From: Chloranthus sessilifolius
Taxonomy: Eukaryota > Streptophyta > Magnoliopsida > Chloranthales > Chloranthaceae
Assembly (NCBI GenBank): GCA_021018995.1
Contig: CM037585.1
Span: 69,318,646 to 69,382,645 of the forward strand
Length of the DNA stretch: 64,000 bases
Reading direction: 5' to 3'
The translations under genes and the position numbers were made by a program. Numbering within the stretch: position 1 is the stretch's first letter; every line of letters begins with the position of its first letter. The notes under the pieces were generated by a model. It did not search any database. It was given only the letters and a program-made list of their open reading frames with translations, and was not told the origin of the DNA. Positions 1 through 12,060 of the stretch are shown here, piece after piece.

Positions 1-2286
1 GTGCCAGCTGGTAGCCTGTGTGAGCCATAATGTCTTTCTGACATGTGAGGAACAGCTAGCCCAAATGAAGCCTCTGTATTGGAAATCTTTGGAGGCAGTG
101 ATACTGGATCATAACAAGGAGATGAGGGCCATGCAAGGAAGCTGGACACTGGTGTGGCTGTGTACAAGATTTATGAACAAAGGGCCTCCTACTATTCCAA
201 GCTGGTGGATACATTAACATCCACTGTCTCATCAATGGGTCCCAAAGATGTGCAGCCTCCAGTAGCAGCCATGGGAATGAAAATTGGAGATCCTACATTT
301 CAGAAGGCAAGCACCAAACCACAGAAACCAGCTGCTTCAAAGACAAAGGCTGGTGCTGCCAAGGCTGACAGTGTAAAGAAAGGGAAAGGAACAACAGCTG
401 AGCACATAGATGTAGATTCAGATTCAGACCCTATGTAGATTTTTTCTGTTTTAGGATGATATTGTTTTGTTTTAGCTGTGTTGTTTTGTGTTGTTTTTCA
501 ATTAGCATGATGTAATGAGCGTTTAGTTTGTACAATATTTTGTAATGCAATCTATGCTTGTGTAAATAAATTTCAGTTTAATTAGCATACTTGTCTCTTT
601 ACTTTTTGCAGTTTTTGTTTTTGTTTTCCATATCTTGCTGCCCCTCCATACAAGTCTATTGAAACATTGAGGACAATGTTTATCTTAGGTTTGGGGGTAT
701 GACAGGGTAGGCCAATGAAATAGTTAATTTTAATGCAGCAATGTTAGTTGAATTGAAATAAATAAAGTCAATTCCCACCTAACCATGTAGAAAGAGGAAA
801 TTGAAACTTTAGCAAACATTTTAAAACTGAAATCATTTGAAAATTTAACACTTTCATGAAGTTAACATCAAGGAAACTTTTCACAATCAGTACTTAGTAA
901 ATCAGAGAGGAGAGAAAAAGGTGAAGATATACCCCATGAGTTCAATTGAAGACCATACTCGTGAGATTTGGGCCTATAAATTTTTTTTTTCTTTTAAAGA
1001 GTGTCTTTGGCAATTTTTCTGCTCTAAGGAATGACTGATTCAATACATTTACACTAGAAGTTAGGCTCCCCAAATTGAAACTGTTGACAGTACTCATGAC
1101 ACCAAGGAGATGATTTAAGGCCATCATTTGGACAGTTTGAGCCTGAAAAGACCTACCCATTAAACTGCCCTTTGTTCACACTGTTTGAGCTTTAAAATCC
1201 ATTTTTCATCAACCAACACCAGAGTTCTTTAACCTACACCTCATGACCTGATTCAACCTTACCCTCACTCTGAGATTCCAAAAGGTAAAGGAGAAGATGT
1301 TGAAGATAGTTGAGAGTGGTTCAACATTTGGTGGAAGAAGAGAAGAATCCATAAGAAGCAGTGTGACAGTTGTATATGTGTGGCATTTCATAAAAAAATA
1401 AAAAATAAACAAAAAGAGAAAAAGAGAAGTCAAAAGAAGTACTTCATATGAAGAATGGAAAAGAAGAGAAGATGTTGGCCACTTCAAATTTGAAAAACAT
1501 GAAAGAAGATGAAGCAGTGCTGTGATGAAGAAGGTGAAGTCATGATTCACCTCCTACCTTTTGATTGATTTCTCAGTTTTTGAACCTGTCCTACCCCTTC
1601 TATTCTTTTTAAACTTCAACCATAAGCCACATTACAACCATCTAAAAGACCTTAGTGATCAAAGGTGAAGTGAGCTGTCGTGGAGATAAAGGGATGCCTA
1701 ATCTATGGTGAAAAGGACATGAAGATGTCAGAAATTAGAAGCAATGCCTATGCTCATGCTTGCAGGCCTATTTGAGGACTGTAACTGATCTTGTGCTGCA
1801 AAAAATTGTGAACACCCTTGAGCTTCATTTATAAGTGATAGCCCTGGTAAGGATTGAGTCTGAAAAATAACTTCAGTGGGCAATGTTTAAACCTGATTTT
1901 TAAATCGATGGTGAGCTTAGTACCGATTTTCACACACTACACTCTTGATGTAAACTGATTTAGTGTGATGGAAAGAAATGCTGATTTCAGTGTTAAGTTG
2001 TTTGCCATGACTATTTAAACCTCCTTTAAATTTGAATAAACAAGGTGTGGAATGAAGCTTTATTTGTTAAAATTTGTTGTGTCATATGTTGCACTATGCT
2101 TAACTGTTTGATTGTGAAGTTTGTGGGTATCTTCACTGAAAACCCTCAGGAGACTTCACTCCTCCACTAGGGATCGCCTAGGGGCTAAATGCATCTGTGC
2201 TCCCTACGAAAGTGGCATTTAAAGTTTTTAGAATAACTGTTTAACTTTCCCTTTGTTTGATGACTAGCAAAGATTAGGCTTGGGGG
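1..2286 (+). mobile_element. degenerate 3' internal region of an LTR retrotransposon
   Basis: No conserved polymerase domain is visible. A short open segment ends at 438 (separate entry). At 661-700 a stretch reading 'attgaggacaatg' is followed by a purine tract with TTTGGGGG, and a second TTGGGGG tract lies at 2281-2286. This layout (end of a coding region, 'gaggacaatg', G-rich purine tract, then an LTR) is known from the 3' ends of plant Athila/Tat-type Ty3 elements. Bases 440-2280 hold no supported gene and are A/T-rich. Assignment to an LTR element is inference; lineage is uncertain. Confidence 0.4.
130..438 (+). pseudogene. C-terminal fragment of an unrecognised lysine-rich protein
   Basis: An open frame runs in from about position 130 and stops at TAG 436-438. 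The encoded tail is rich in Lys, Ala, Pro and Thr and ends in an acidic Asp/Ser run (DVDSDSDP). No N-terminus, conserved domain or catalytic motif is visible. Upstream, the frame contains stops, so this is a fragment. Its position just before a purine tract suggests the last ORF of an LTR element rather than a host gene. I do not recognise the protein. Confidence 0.3.
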
Positions 2287-2623
2287 TGCGTTAATCTCTG
2301 AATTATGCCACTTTCCACCTCCGAACCTAGCCTTTAATAAACCTTTGAGCTGTTAATAACTGATATTTGGGTGTGTTTGTGTAGTTAGTAATAGAGTGCA
2401 GCTTAGTGTAACAATCCATCCAATACATGCCAAGAAGAGAGGAATGAGAGTCAAGCATTGAGGCTGATGAAAAGATAGTGTTTGAACCATGGTGGTTCCC
2501 ACCATGAGGGCTGTTCAACATGCCCTGGGCCCCTAGAAGGCCTACAGTGAAAGAGAAGGGGGGCCCACACTTAATGGAGTGTAGCAGCAGGGTGGACAAG
2601 CCAAAGGAAAAGCAGAACGTTGA

Positions 2624-3102
2624 GCTCGAGCAGCTCTGAAGCTACCTTGAGCAGTTCAGAAGACTATTGTTGCATCCACTCGAGCTGTCTCGAGTAAATA
2701 CACCTTCAGAAAGTCCATCTCGAGCAGTACCCGAGCACTTCAATGCTGCACCAAGAGCAAACTCGAGCACTTGAGAGACCTGCAACATGCACTCGAGTGG
2801 TTCCCAAAGACCGAGAACACAGCCGAGCACTTGACATCATCATCGGCGATTGAAGATCGCTTGTTATCCACTCCGATGGTAGAGAACCTGCCAAATGTGT
2901 GCAGAACCTTCCGAGAACCTTCAGAAAAAGCCTCAGCCACTCGAGAACCATTCAGCAGAACTTTATCCACTTGAGATCCGCTCGAGTTTGATGTTCTGAA
3001 GCTTTATCCATGCAGACTTCAGCAACTCGGGATTCTTTTAGAAGTAATTCATCCACTCGAGATCCACTCGAGTTTTATATCCTGAAGCTTAAACCACTCG
3101 AG
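2624..3102. repeat. cluster of CTCGAG palindromes
   Basis: About a dozen CTCGAG hexamers, often extended to GCTCGAGCA, CACTCGAG or GATCCACTCGAG, lie within 480 bp, separated by 10-80 bp of otherwise unrelated sequence. By chance this hexamer is expected about once per 4 kb. The block lies 200 bp upstream of a TATA box. Similar GCTCGAG clusters occur upstream of TATA boxes in other elements of this window. Confidence 0.75.
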
Positions 3103-3306
3103 GCTCGGGTTCCAGCTTGTATTTGTGAACCTCAAGGGCATTTGTGGAACTTCCACAACACCTAAGGCACATTCCACAATGTCCTGTGCTTGCCCTATCT
3201 GTCAGGGGCAACACTTAGCTGCAAATGAGCTACATCAGCAGAATCATAACTAACTTGATTTTCTTCATCTCTGATTGGCCAATGCAAAAAGCTACTTTAT
3301 GGATTG

Positions 3307-3314
3307 TATATATA
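3307..3314 (+). promoter_or_regulatory. TATA box of the putative LTR
   Basis: TATATATA about 200 bp downstream of the CTCGAG cluster, with a CCAAT-like 'attggccaatg' at about 3275-3286. Position fits a U3 promoter; transcription start is not known. Confidence 0.4.
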
Positions 3315-3720
3315 GTTGAAAAACATGCAAAAAAAGGTATCTGGAGCAAGGAGGATATTCTTGCCTTAGGTCATTTTTAGGGTTAAGTCATCTTTTTCTT
3401 TTCTTCTTTCCTTAGCTCAGCATGTTGAGCTAAATCTTTGTAATAGTTAGAGCTGAGATAAGCTGTAAAAGGGCTGTGTATTAGCATTGTAAAGGGTTTG
3501 GAGTCTTGCAGAGACTACAGCCTTGAGGGCAAACCATTGGAAGTTCCTTTTTATGCAATGAAAGCTGTATTTACTGTTCCATTCAATCTGTAATTTTTTA
3601 GTATTTTTCATTCAGATCCTTATAGATTGTATGCACCTATGGATGCATGAGCTTGTAGCCTTGCAAACATAGTGGCTGCAGTGATTATTTTGTTCTGGCT
3701 TTTAACCCCCATGACTGGAG

Positions 3721-5078
3721 CATATCCATGGAATATCTTGTGACCATTCAAGTGGACAAGATATAGCCTAGGACTAGTTCATATCTCAGGGTTGAGTTGG
3801 ATTGTTCTACCTTGCATTTGAGGTTGTAGCCAAATGAAGGAAAACTGCAGATCCAACTCTTGCTCTGCTTTGCTATGCCTTTTTCAGTGAAAATCAGTCC
3901 CTAGCTATTTACTTCCCATATTTTCTATTTGTTTTACCACACCATCTCCATCCTCCAAAACCCCCTTTCTTTTATTTCAGCCTTGTTGTTTTTATTTCTG
4001 TTTTTATTTTAGTTTTGTGACACCCAAAAACTCCCTCTCTTTACCATGCTTTCCTAGTTATGTTTAGAGCTGCCAGATCTGTAGCAGATCTGGAGATCTA
4101 CTATATTATTGTTTTTAGATAAAAAAATCCCTGTGAGACGAACTTACTTATCAAAACTTGCTACAACGGCCCTGGATCTTGCAGGATTGTGTGTTTGTTT
4201 TGCTGCTGCGTTCAATCCATTCTATCCCCATTTTATTTTGTTTATTTTGTTACTGCTGCCATACATGTATTATCATTTTCATTAAGAATACAGGCATAAA
4301 CCAACAGTATCGGCTTATCGGCCGAGACCGATACGTATCGGTGGTATATGTCGGTCCTCCATGAACTGATACCCGATACTGATACCGAGTTGATACCTTG
4401 GGCCCGGCAACAATAAGCAAACAAAGCAACACAACCAAATCCAATTTCATATGTCAACCATATCTAGCTACATTTTGTTTCAACCATCCTCACTTTACAA
4501 GGTTATGCATACTATGATTCAATAAATAGGAGTGAATGAAATACCTACCACACCAAATTCCACCACACCATCCTCATCTAAGTTCATCAAGATCTAAAGA
4601 GGACCTTACTCGGCCATTTACTTTTTAAAAACTGGCTCGAACCTATTGGCTTAATAATTTTAATGAAGAGGCATTTCAATCCATTTAGGCTTAAACCATA
4701 CCTTACATGGTTGATTTAATTAAAACAGAATCAGACTCTAATTCGCATACTAAATTTGAATTTAAACTGATTTTGGCCAACCCGTTAATTTCTTCACTAA
4801 AATCTGGGTTTGGATCCATCTTGGATTCATCCAGCTGATTAGATTCGATCAAAACTGAGTCCGATTTTCCTGGCCCATCGATTTCAATTAATGAACTATC
4901 TTGGACCTAACTAATCCATTACTTTTAATTAATGCACTGGACCAGACTCACTTAGGAACTAACTGGGCTTGACTGGCCAATTATTTATTTTTTTGAATTG
5001 TATCAGGACCCATCCAGCCCTTTAAATTCAATTAGAAAAGGAATTGGACCCAAATAGCCCATTAGATTCAATTAGAAA
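3721..5078. other. non-coding stretch, no gene seen
   Basis: A/T-rich sequence with no supported ORF. It includes a degenerate GATACGTATC block (4285-4405) and, near 5010-5090, two imperfect copies of about 40 bp built on 'attcaattagaaa-gaattgga' just before the LINE fragment. Confidence 0.5.
4285..4405. repeat. degenerate GATACGTATC-type palindromic repeat
   Basis: Contains 'cggccgagaccgatacgtatcgg' in dispersed form, with further ATCGG/CGATA and 'gatacccgatac' motifs. It resembles the interior of the palindromic MITEs at 11775-11962 and 27127-27355. The terminal CATGGTTCAAAATTTCGG sequence is not recognisable here, so this is probably an old or truncated copy. Confidence 0.5.
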
Positions 5079-6462
5079 GTGAATTGGATTCAATTGTTCC
5101 ATGAGAAATTAAGCGCACCATCTTCCTATCTCCTCGAAACAAAAGCTCTAGGCCTGGACGGTTTCTCAGCGGAATTCTTTCAGTCCTATTCCAACATTGT
5201 TGGGGAAGATGCAATAAGGGTGGTAACCTTTTTGTTTTCTGAGAAAAAAATTCCGAAATCTTTAAATTCTACCCTTTTGGAACTTATACCTAACGAGATG
5301 GGGTGCCAATAATATTGACAAATTTAGGCTATTTTTTTTTTTGAGAAGCAAATTTAGGCCAATTGCTTTGTACAAAGTAATTACCAACATTTTGTCGAAC
5401 CGCATCTATCTTATGCTTCCTTCTCTCATTAGTTGGAGCCAATCAATCTTCATTAAAGGGAGGAAGATCTCTAAAAATATTCTTTTGGCACATGAGCTAG
5501 TCAGAAAATTTCACCTGAAATTAGGTATGAAAGCATTCTGCACAAAGATTGACCTTCAGAAGGCCTTTGACAAAGTCAGATGTCATTTTATTATTTCGAT
5601 TTTATCACAACTTGGCTTTGATGATACATGTGTCTCTTGGATTAGGGAATGCATATGCTTTCTCTTTTAATTAACGGTTCTCCTTATGGTTAGTTTGCTA
5701 GTCAATGTGGTATCAGGCAAGGGGATCCTCTATCTCCACTTCTTTTCACCATGTCCATGGAAGCATTTACATGCCTTCTAAAATTGCAGTGGACAATATT
5801 TCTCCTCTAACCCACTGTAGTGGTCTGGATATTTCTCACCTTATCTTCGCTGATATTTTTATTATGATGAGTGATGTGGAATCTGCCAGAAATCTAAGGA
5901 ACATCTAGATCAATTTCATCTCAGATCGGGCCTTAAGGTAAATGATTCGAAGAGTACCATCAGTTGCAGCATTTCATGTCGAGACAAAAATCAAATTATT
6001 GAGGCTTTGCATTTCACTGAAGGAAATCTCCCTTTCAAATGCTTGGGGCTTCCACTATTCTTTGCACGATTATCTCAACATCTTTTTCAACCTCTTGTTG
6101 ACAAGATACAAAATAGGTTGGAGGGATGGAAGGGAAATCTCCTTTCTTATGCAGGCCGTTTAGAGCTCATTAAATCCATTAAATCCGTCCTTAACAGCTA
6201 TCAGCTCTATTGGTCTGAGGTATCTTAACTTCCTAGAGGCCTTATCAAGAAGATTGGATCTTTTTGCTGTAGATTTCTTTGGCGAGGTCCTTTGGGTCAT
6301 TCTTTACATATTTTGATTAATTGGAAGAGAATATGAAAACCTATTGAGGAAGAGGGTCTTGGATTGTGTAAAATTTCATATTGGAATAATATGGGTCTCT
6401 CAAAACTTTCATGGAATTTGGTTTCTAAAAAATCTTTCAGGGGCATCTTGGTGCACTTCTAG
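5079..6462 (+). pseudogene. L1-type LINE reverse transcriptase relic
   Basis: Broken frames together encode a non-LTR reverse transcriptase. In order: 'GLDGFSAEFFQ' (about 5150), 'FRPIALYKVITNILSNR' (5353-5403), 'KIDLQKAFDKV' (about 5548-5580), 'GIRQGDPLSP' (about 5711-5740), the catalytic box as 'LIFADI' (about 5845; normally FADD, second Asp lost), and 'CLGLPL...GWKGNLLSYAGRLELIKS' (6040-6180). Frameshifts lie near 5330, 5690, 5920 and 6230. The endonuclease domain is absent, so the copy is 5' truncated, as expected from incomplete target-primed reverse transcription. It cannot be active. Confidence 0.85.
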
Positions 6463-6596
6463 ATACATTGAGCCATTTCATGTCTACTCCAAGTGCCACC
6501 AAGTATCGGCACCTGCCCAAGTGCCACCAAATGTTGACACGGCAAAAATCCCAAAAGTAGAAGTGCCTAGGTAACATTGTCAGTGACTTATATCAT

Positions 6597-7026
6597 ACAC
6601 TTGAAAATGTGATATGATCACCTTTCTTCACAAAAAACATATGGTCATAATGGCTTCTTTTAAACCCAAACTCCATAACAACTTTATTGAACTTTTGGAA
6701 CCAAGCTCTAGGAGATTGCTTCAACCCATAGATCGACTTTTTACAAAATTTCCTTCTCCCCCTGATGAGAGAAGCCCAGAGGGAAGGGCATATAAACTTC
6801 TTCTTTTACAATCTCCATGGAGAACACTTGTCATGTGAAGCTGATATAGGGGCCAGTATTTGTATGCAGCTAGAGACAAGAGGACCCGAATAATACTAGA
6901 CTTGGCAACTGGAGAAAATGTATCCTGACAGTCAACCCCTTGTGTACGTGTGAATCCCTTTACAACTAGTCTTTCTTTGTATCTCTCTACAAAACCATTA
7001 GGTCTATACTTACACTGTAGACCCAC
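6597..7026 (-). pseudogene. copia reverse transcriptase, N-terminal half
   Basis: Motifs of the copia RT are clear: 'GFVERYKERLVVKGFTRTQGVD' in pieces, 'DTFSPVAK' and 'RVLLSLAA' (7026-6860), then 'IYGLKQSPRAWF' after a frameshift (about 6740-6700), and 'SHYDHMFF' near 6640. The YVDD catalytic segment and everything after it are gone. The upstream linker is at 7333-7130 ('ALRRGTRHPISKFVSY'), as in the integrase-RT spacer of copia polyproteins. Confidence 0.85.
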
Positions 7027-7805
7027 TTACTTCGAACAACCTTTTTCCTGCAGGAAGCTCAACAATATCCCATGTTTTGTTGTGGTCATGGGCCGCCATT
7101 TTTTGCCTCATGGATTCCTTCGACTATGGCTAAAAAAGATCCTCTAAAACACTCGCCAAAATGTTGGTAGAGTCTAATGAAGGCACAAGCGAGCTGTAAG
7201 ATGCCAAATGATTTCGGTAGGATACAAACTTACTGATAGGATGTCTTGTTCCCCTACGAAGAGCAATTGGAATATCCAAGTCTAATATTGGAAGAGGTTC
7301 ATCAACAACCGGATTAGTCTCCGTCATAGTCATTTGATTTGTGTCTTGAATATGAGAAGGGTACTGTACTCCTTTCTTTCATTCTACGAATTACATCCTT
7401 TTTTAAAAATGATCCCACGCTTCTTCAACTACCTTAGGATTAGTGGTACTTGCCAACTCTTCAACATAATCCTCTCCTACAAAAGACAGGTGACAGATTC
7501 TGATTCTGATTCTTGGTGTTTTCTTCACTATCTAAACACTTTGAAGAGGGCACTGAGGGGGAGCGTAGAACTGAGTGGATTCAAAGAAGGTTACATCAGT
7601 GATAGCACAACTCTTTCTAGTTACTAGATCATAACCCTTGTATTCCTTTTGAGTTGGTAGATACCCAAGTAAAACACATAGGGCCGCTTCAGGAGAAAGT
7701 TTATCACGACTGATGGAAGGTTTATGCGCAAAGCAAAGACACTGAAAGCCACAGGGTGGAACAAGAAAGAAACTACTATTGGGAAATAGTATTTTGAATG
7801 GACAA

Positions 7806-8184
7806 TTAACCCCTCCTCCCCCCTAGAATAGGTGAAGGCATACAATCGATAAGGTAGCTGGCAGTGAGAACAACTTGACCCCATGGACGTTTTTGAATTT
7901 TCATACAAATGAGAAGAGAACAAGCAATCTCAAGATGATTTCTTTGTTTTGCTACTCCATTTGTTGTGGAGTAAAGGGGCAGGAGATTTGTCATACAATC
8001 CCATGAGAGCGATGATAAGATTGGAGATGTTGGGAGGAATACTCTCCCCCTTATCAAATATGAGGATTCTCGCTTTTGCTAGGAACTGTGTTTCAACCAA
8101 CTTATGATAGATGGGAAAGATCAAACTAACTTCATCTTTGGTGCGCACTAAAATACACAGTGGTATAAAAGATACACTGATCAA
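7806..8184 (-). pseudogene. copia integrase core, broken
   Basis: Two overlapping frames contain integrase core sequence: 'RTKDEVSLIFPIYHKLVETQF' in parts, 'FDKGE' (usually SDNGGE), and after a frameshift 'TTNGVAKQRNHLEIA' (usually TPQQNGVAERKNRHLLE) and 'ASYLIDCMPS' (usually YLINRMPS). These identify an rve-type integrase of the copia superfamily. Substitutions and the frameshift make it non-functional. Confidence 0.8.
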
Positions 8185-8348
8185 TTAATGTAACAAAGTA
8201 CCAGAAACTGTCTAAACCAAACCGAAGAAAGACCTCAAACATCGAAGTGAATAAAATCAAAGGGGGTACTTGACTTGTCATTACTTACTGGATACGAGGT
8301 ATGACAATTGGGTGACACTTCCCATTGAAAGTTTCATACTCAGCCTGA

Positions 8349-8957
8349 CTAAACATAATACGAAACAAGAGGTGCAGACGAGGTAATGGAAGATGTCCCA
8401 GAGGTCGATGCCATAATGTGTTGATTCCAACGATGACATAGCAACAACAACAACCTTTCTTGGAACATTGTGTCCCTTTTCAAAGATATAAAGACCCCTC
8501 TCTTCACGACCTCAGCCAATCGTTTCCTAGTAGATAAATCTTTACAGATACAATATGAGGGAAAGAATGTCACACAGTTCATAGAATTCATAGTCTTGCT
8601 GACTGAAAGAAGACTCATCAGCATCTTCGAAACATGAAGCATAGAATCAAGAGATAGACCACCAATATGGGCATTTCCTTGTCCCGTCATTGAAACAAGC
8701 GAATCATCAACAACCTAGATATTTCTCGGAGAGGATAGAGGTGTACTTCTATCAAACACTGAAGACATATCAGTCATATGGTCTGTCATGCGTGTGTCTA
8801 TGATCCAGGGTGACTGAGATATAGATGAAGCATGAGCAGTGTCGACAATGCCCAACTCGGAAAGAAATGTGGAGGAACCTTGGGTACCTGAGGCTCGCTG
8901 CATGAGATCTTGGTGCTCTCGTTGTGTACGAGTAACAACACTGTTGCTTTCATCCAT
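8349..8957 (-). pseudogene. copia protease and GAG-pre-integrase region
   Basis: The 8957-8715 frame carries 'SPWIIDTRMTDHMT', where copia proteases have 'WIIDSGATDHMT': the DSGA active-site triad is lost, leaving only the Asp. The 8690-8349 frame contains 'LSLDSMLHVSKMLMSLLSVSK' in parts and 'CVTFFPSYC', the usual sequence between protease and integrase. A frameshift separates the two frames. Confidence 0.75.
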
Positions 8958-10177
8958 TGATGAGATATCTCACCCACAACCACCCTCACAAACAATAAAA
9001 CAAATACCAGGTGTGCACACAACCGGAGCACCCCTCCAACAAATAATAGCTGCCCTGAGCAATAGCACAATAAACCAGCCCCCCAAACAAGGCTATACCA
9101 AGAGAGCAACCCTTCCAGAAAACAAGGGTTCATGCATGCCCGATCATCTACTGGATATACTTGCAGCCAATAGGACTTCTTTGGTACTGAATAGGGTGCT
9201 CTTTTCGAGGCCAACACTGACACCAGAGAAGGGTGCAACTGTACTAACTACTAGGATTGAAGGAAAATAAGGGGTATAGATGAAGAAGGGATAACAAGAA
9301 GGGCTGTTCTCAACAGAAATGCACCACATTTCACAGATTAAATTTCTGGATGGTTCTACAACCATCAACAAACCCCTTGGCAACAAATTAATGTTGCTGA
9401 TTTTACAATCAAAATGTACAGTCCACAGCAAGGTTACACAACCTTGTAGATCACACAACCACCATGATTCTACACCCCTTTCTCACTCATGATACTTGAC
9501 CCTTCACTGTTACAGACCAATACCGAGCTTTATAGCTAGGCTTCCAGGAAGAACAAAAAAATTGTCATTCATGGCTGTTTACAGTGCCAACACCCCCAAG
9601 TACGCCCATAAGCCCAGATACAAACAACAAATTTAAGGCCATAGATTTAAGAACAACAGATTTGAAGGCACCTGACCACTCTAGCCTGCTTTGTAGGATG
9701 GGAAACAAGTGAGATCAGTTTCCGGCAATGCTGAACATTTCCATTGGTACTTGCTGGTTTCTGGTTGGGGCACATAACACCTCAAAACTCCACTCAAACC
9801 AAGCTTCTTTAGCTCTTCTAAAAAAAAAAAAAAACTCCACTCAAACTCTTCAAAATCTTCCGGAACAACACGGCACAAGCTTCTTTAGCTCTTTCGGAGC
9901 TCTCAAATCAGATTTAAGGGCTGGAGAGGTCCACAACCATGGAACCGCAAACTATATTTGGAGTAGACAATGATGATGACTTGAGAATCACACTTTCCGG
10001 TGGTCAGATCATTTTGATGAAGAGGGAAAAATATTGAGGCTGGAATTCCAACAAAAACCAACTCCTCAGAATTCCATTCTGTGGTCTACTAGTTGACCAC
10101 AATGACATCAGGGTGACATCTGCGTGATGACATCAGCGGCACACGTGGATTTCCAATGATCGATGCTTTGATACCAA

Positions 10178-10425
10178 CTTCAGTTTATAACAAGGTAATT
10201 AGGGTTAAGATTTGAAGAGGAAGGAGAAGAATAAAAAGATGGAGAAATTAGGGTTGAGTTATCCTCAAATTCCCTCATCTTTAATATTTATAGGACCCTT
10301 GGTCCCTTACAAATGGTTATTTACACCCACATTAAACTACACACAGACACACCCATCCTTAAATAGAAAGAATAACTCACACACACACACCAACTAATGT
10401 ATGTGGTACTATTGACACTCCAACA
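10178..10425 (-). repeat. 5' LTR of the minus-strand copia relic
   Basis: On the minus strand the segment starts TGTTGGAGTGTC (right end at 10425) and is followed by TTGGTATCAAAGC, a good match to the tRNA-Met primer site. It ends near 10178; the expected CA end is not intact. An (AC)n tract lies at 10379-10391. The 3' LTR has been lost. Confidence 0.6.
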
Positions 10426-11094
10426 ACCCCCCCTCCCCGGTCTCGTTGTGCGCATCTCTCTCATGCGGAGGCCGGTGCGTGAGCGGGGCGCTAGCATCGT
10501 TCAAATTCCCTTTTCAGTTATCACCAGCCATTCAGTGTTGTTTGCAGAAGTGTATCTTTTAAAAATCATTTTTTTCCGTGAAAAAAAAAAGTTTTACTCG
10601 CATTCCGAACTTTTTTTGTTTTTGTGAAGGAAAAGCAAGTAAGAAACAATTTTTTCTTGAAAAAAAGGTCAATTCTGACAACTATGCTCACCACCATGAA
10701 ACATTTCTCTATTACCATGGATGTATTTGAAAGCTAATTACCAGTTACCACAGTTTCAACTGTCCGTTTTAAAACAGACAATGATCAATCAGTTGTGACC
10801 AAAGAAATCTTTTCTTAAAGCAAACTTTTACCATCTCTAAGTATGGATACTTGTAAAATGTTTATATACAGGGATGTCCTTATTTATTTATTACTTTATT
10901 TTCATCTCCAGATCTTGTAAAGGTTGTGATTCCATTTTAAACATTATCACAACTATAGTCACTGGCATTCCATTTCTTTAAATCGGTGATGGCGTGCATG
11001 AAATTACAGGTCTCTGCTTTCATTGTTTTCTCCAATCCCCTTCAGCAAAGACACTCATCTTATGTAGAACTCGTTTTTGTTTATGATGCACATC
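10426..11094. other. no gene seen
   Basis: A C-rich run (10426-10440) is followed by A/T-rich sequence with homopolymer tracts. I looked here for the exon preceding 12061 and found no convincing coding segment with splice borders. Confidence 0.5.
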
Positions 11095-11711
11095 CATGGT
11101 TTAAAATTTCGGCCGGAATGTACCGGCCGACGTGGACCGGTACCGGAGTATAGTAAATTCCGGCACCCCACCCCACCCCCCCTCCCCTCCCCCTCCACCC
11201 ACCAAAATTCCAGATAGTACATCAAAATTCCGGAATTCTGGCCGGAAATTTGAAAATTCTGGTCTGTTTTTTTCATAATTTGAGAAAGTTGCTGACACTT
11301 TAAGTGGCACCATAGAAAAGGCCGAAAATCATTATTTTCACACTATTTCTCTTCCCTCTTCTTCCTGTCCTCTCCAGTCTTCCTTTTCCTACTTCGGACC
11401 TCAACGCCTTAAATCTAGCACCATTGAACGATATTTTGGCGGTTAATTGACATAAATCCACTGGAATTAGGTAAAAAATTGGTCACCATCGTTCAAAAAA
11501 AATTTGAAATAATTTTAAAAAATAAGTTAGATTATCTGGAATTTCTGTGATTTTTTCAGATTTCAAAAACATAAATAAAATTGTACTGACCAAAACATTG
11601 TCGGAATTTTGGTCAATGTTCCACACTTCCACCGGAAATTTCAAAATTCCACCTGGAATTTCGGAATTTTCCGTTTTGGGGTCGAACTGGAATCCGGATT
11701 TTTGAACCTTG
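11095..11711. mobile_element. MITE with CATGGTTTAAAATTTCGG terminal inverted repeats
   Basis: The left end reads CATGGTTTAAAATTTCGG. The right end, inverted, reads CAAGGTTCAAAAATCCGG. The flanks TGCACATC (left) and CCCACATC (right) match at 6 of 8 positions, suggesting an eroded 8-bp target duplication. The interior is about 617 bp with no ORF, and is rich in self-complementary CCGG and GGAATTTC/GAAATTCC motifs. The termini match those of 11775-11962 and 27127-27355, but the interior differs. Confidence 0.65.
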
Positions 11712-11774
11712 CCCACATCTATCTATATTGTTACATTGCATGTTATAGCACTATTTCATGTACATTATAATAAA

Positions 11775-11962
11775 TATGGTTCAAAATTTCGGATGAAACC
11801 GATACGTATCGTTTGATATGTAACTGTTTCATATCAGACCAGGTTGATACTTTGTATTGGCCCCATACATACCAATGTACCGGCCAGAACCAATATGTAT
11901 CAGACGATACATATTGATTTTGGAGCTGGACGATATGTACTGAAAACTGAGATTTTGACCTA
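11775..11962. mobile_element. palindromic GATACGTATC-type MITE
   Basis: The left end TATGGTTCAAAATTTCGG and right end GATTTTGACC (inverted GGTCAAAATC) match the termini of the intact copy at 27127-27355. The interior carries CCGATACGTATCG, GACGATACAT and related motifs. The flanks are A/T-rich (ATAATAAA versus AAAATAAA), so the target duplication is only suggestive. Confidence 0.65.
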
Positions 11963-12060
11963 AAAAAATAAATGCTAGATTTAGACAAATAATATCATGC
12001 AGAGTTTGGAAAATTTTCTTGGAAGTTGGGACTTATGGTTCATTTTCTATCTCTTGGCAG

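Larger units (their letters stand above)
2287..3720 (+). repeat. probable 3' LTR of the left-edge element (boundaries approximate)
   Basis: The segment starts with TG directly after a TTGGGGG purine tract. It contains a CTCGAG-rich block (2624-3102), then a TATA box (3307-3314), the usual U3 order of an LTR. No partner LTR is in the window, so neither the end nor a target duplication can be tested. The right border is a guess. Confidence 0.35.
6597..10425 (-). mobile_element. truncated Ty1/copia element on the minus strand
   Basis: Reading the minus strand from 10425 leftwards: an LTR-like segment, a primer site complementary to tRNA-Met (10161-10176), a decayed gag region, protease, GAG-pre-integrase, integrase and reverse transcriptase. 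The copy stops at about 6597, just before the catalytic YVDD box, so the RNase H and 3' LTR are missing. Every domain has frameshifts or stops. The region 9000-10160 should hold gag, but no zinc knuckle could be read. Confidence 0.8.

Noticed and set aside
1209-1550. 113-residue minus-strand open frame rich in Phe and Leu
   Set aside because: Low-complexity translation of a purine-rich strand; no family resemblance.
2624-3102. Possible CRISPR-like or satellite array
   Set aside because: Spacing and intervening sequences are irregular, repeats are only 6-9 bp, and the setting is plant LTR DNA.
8839-9270. 143-residue plus-strand open frame
   Set aside because: It is antisense to the copia protease/gag region, with no domain or splice context.
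10397-10627. Possible upstream exon of the host gene
   Set aside because: No acceptor/donor pair with the required phase 0 end, and the translation lacks the repeat pattern.
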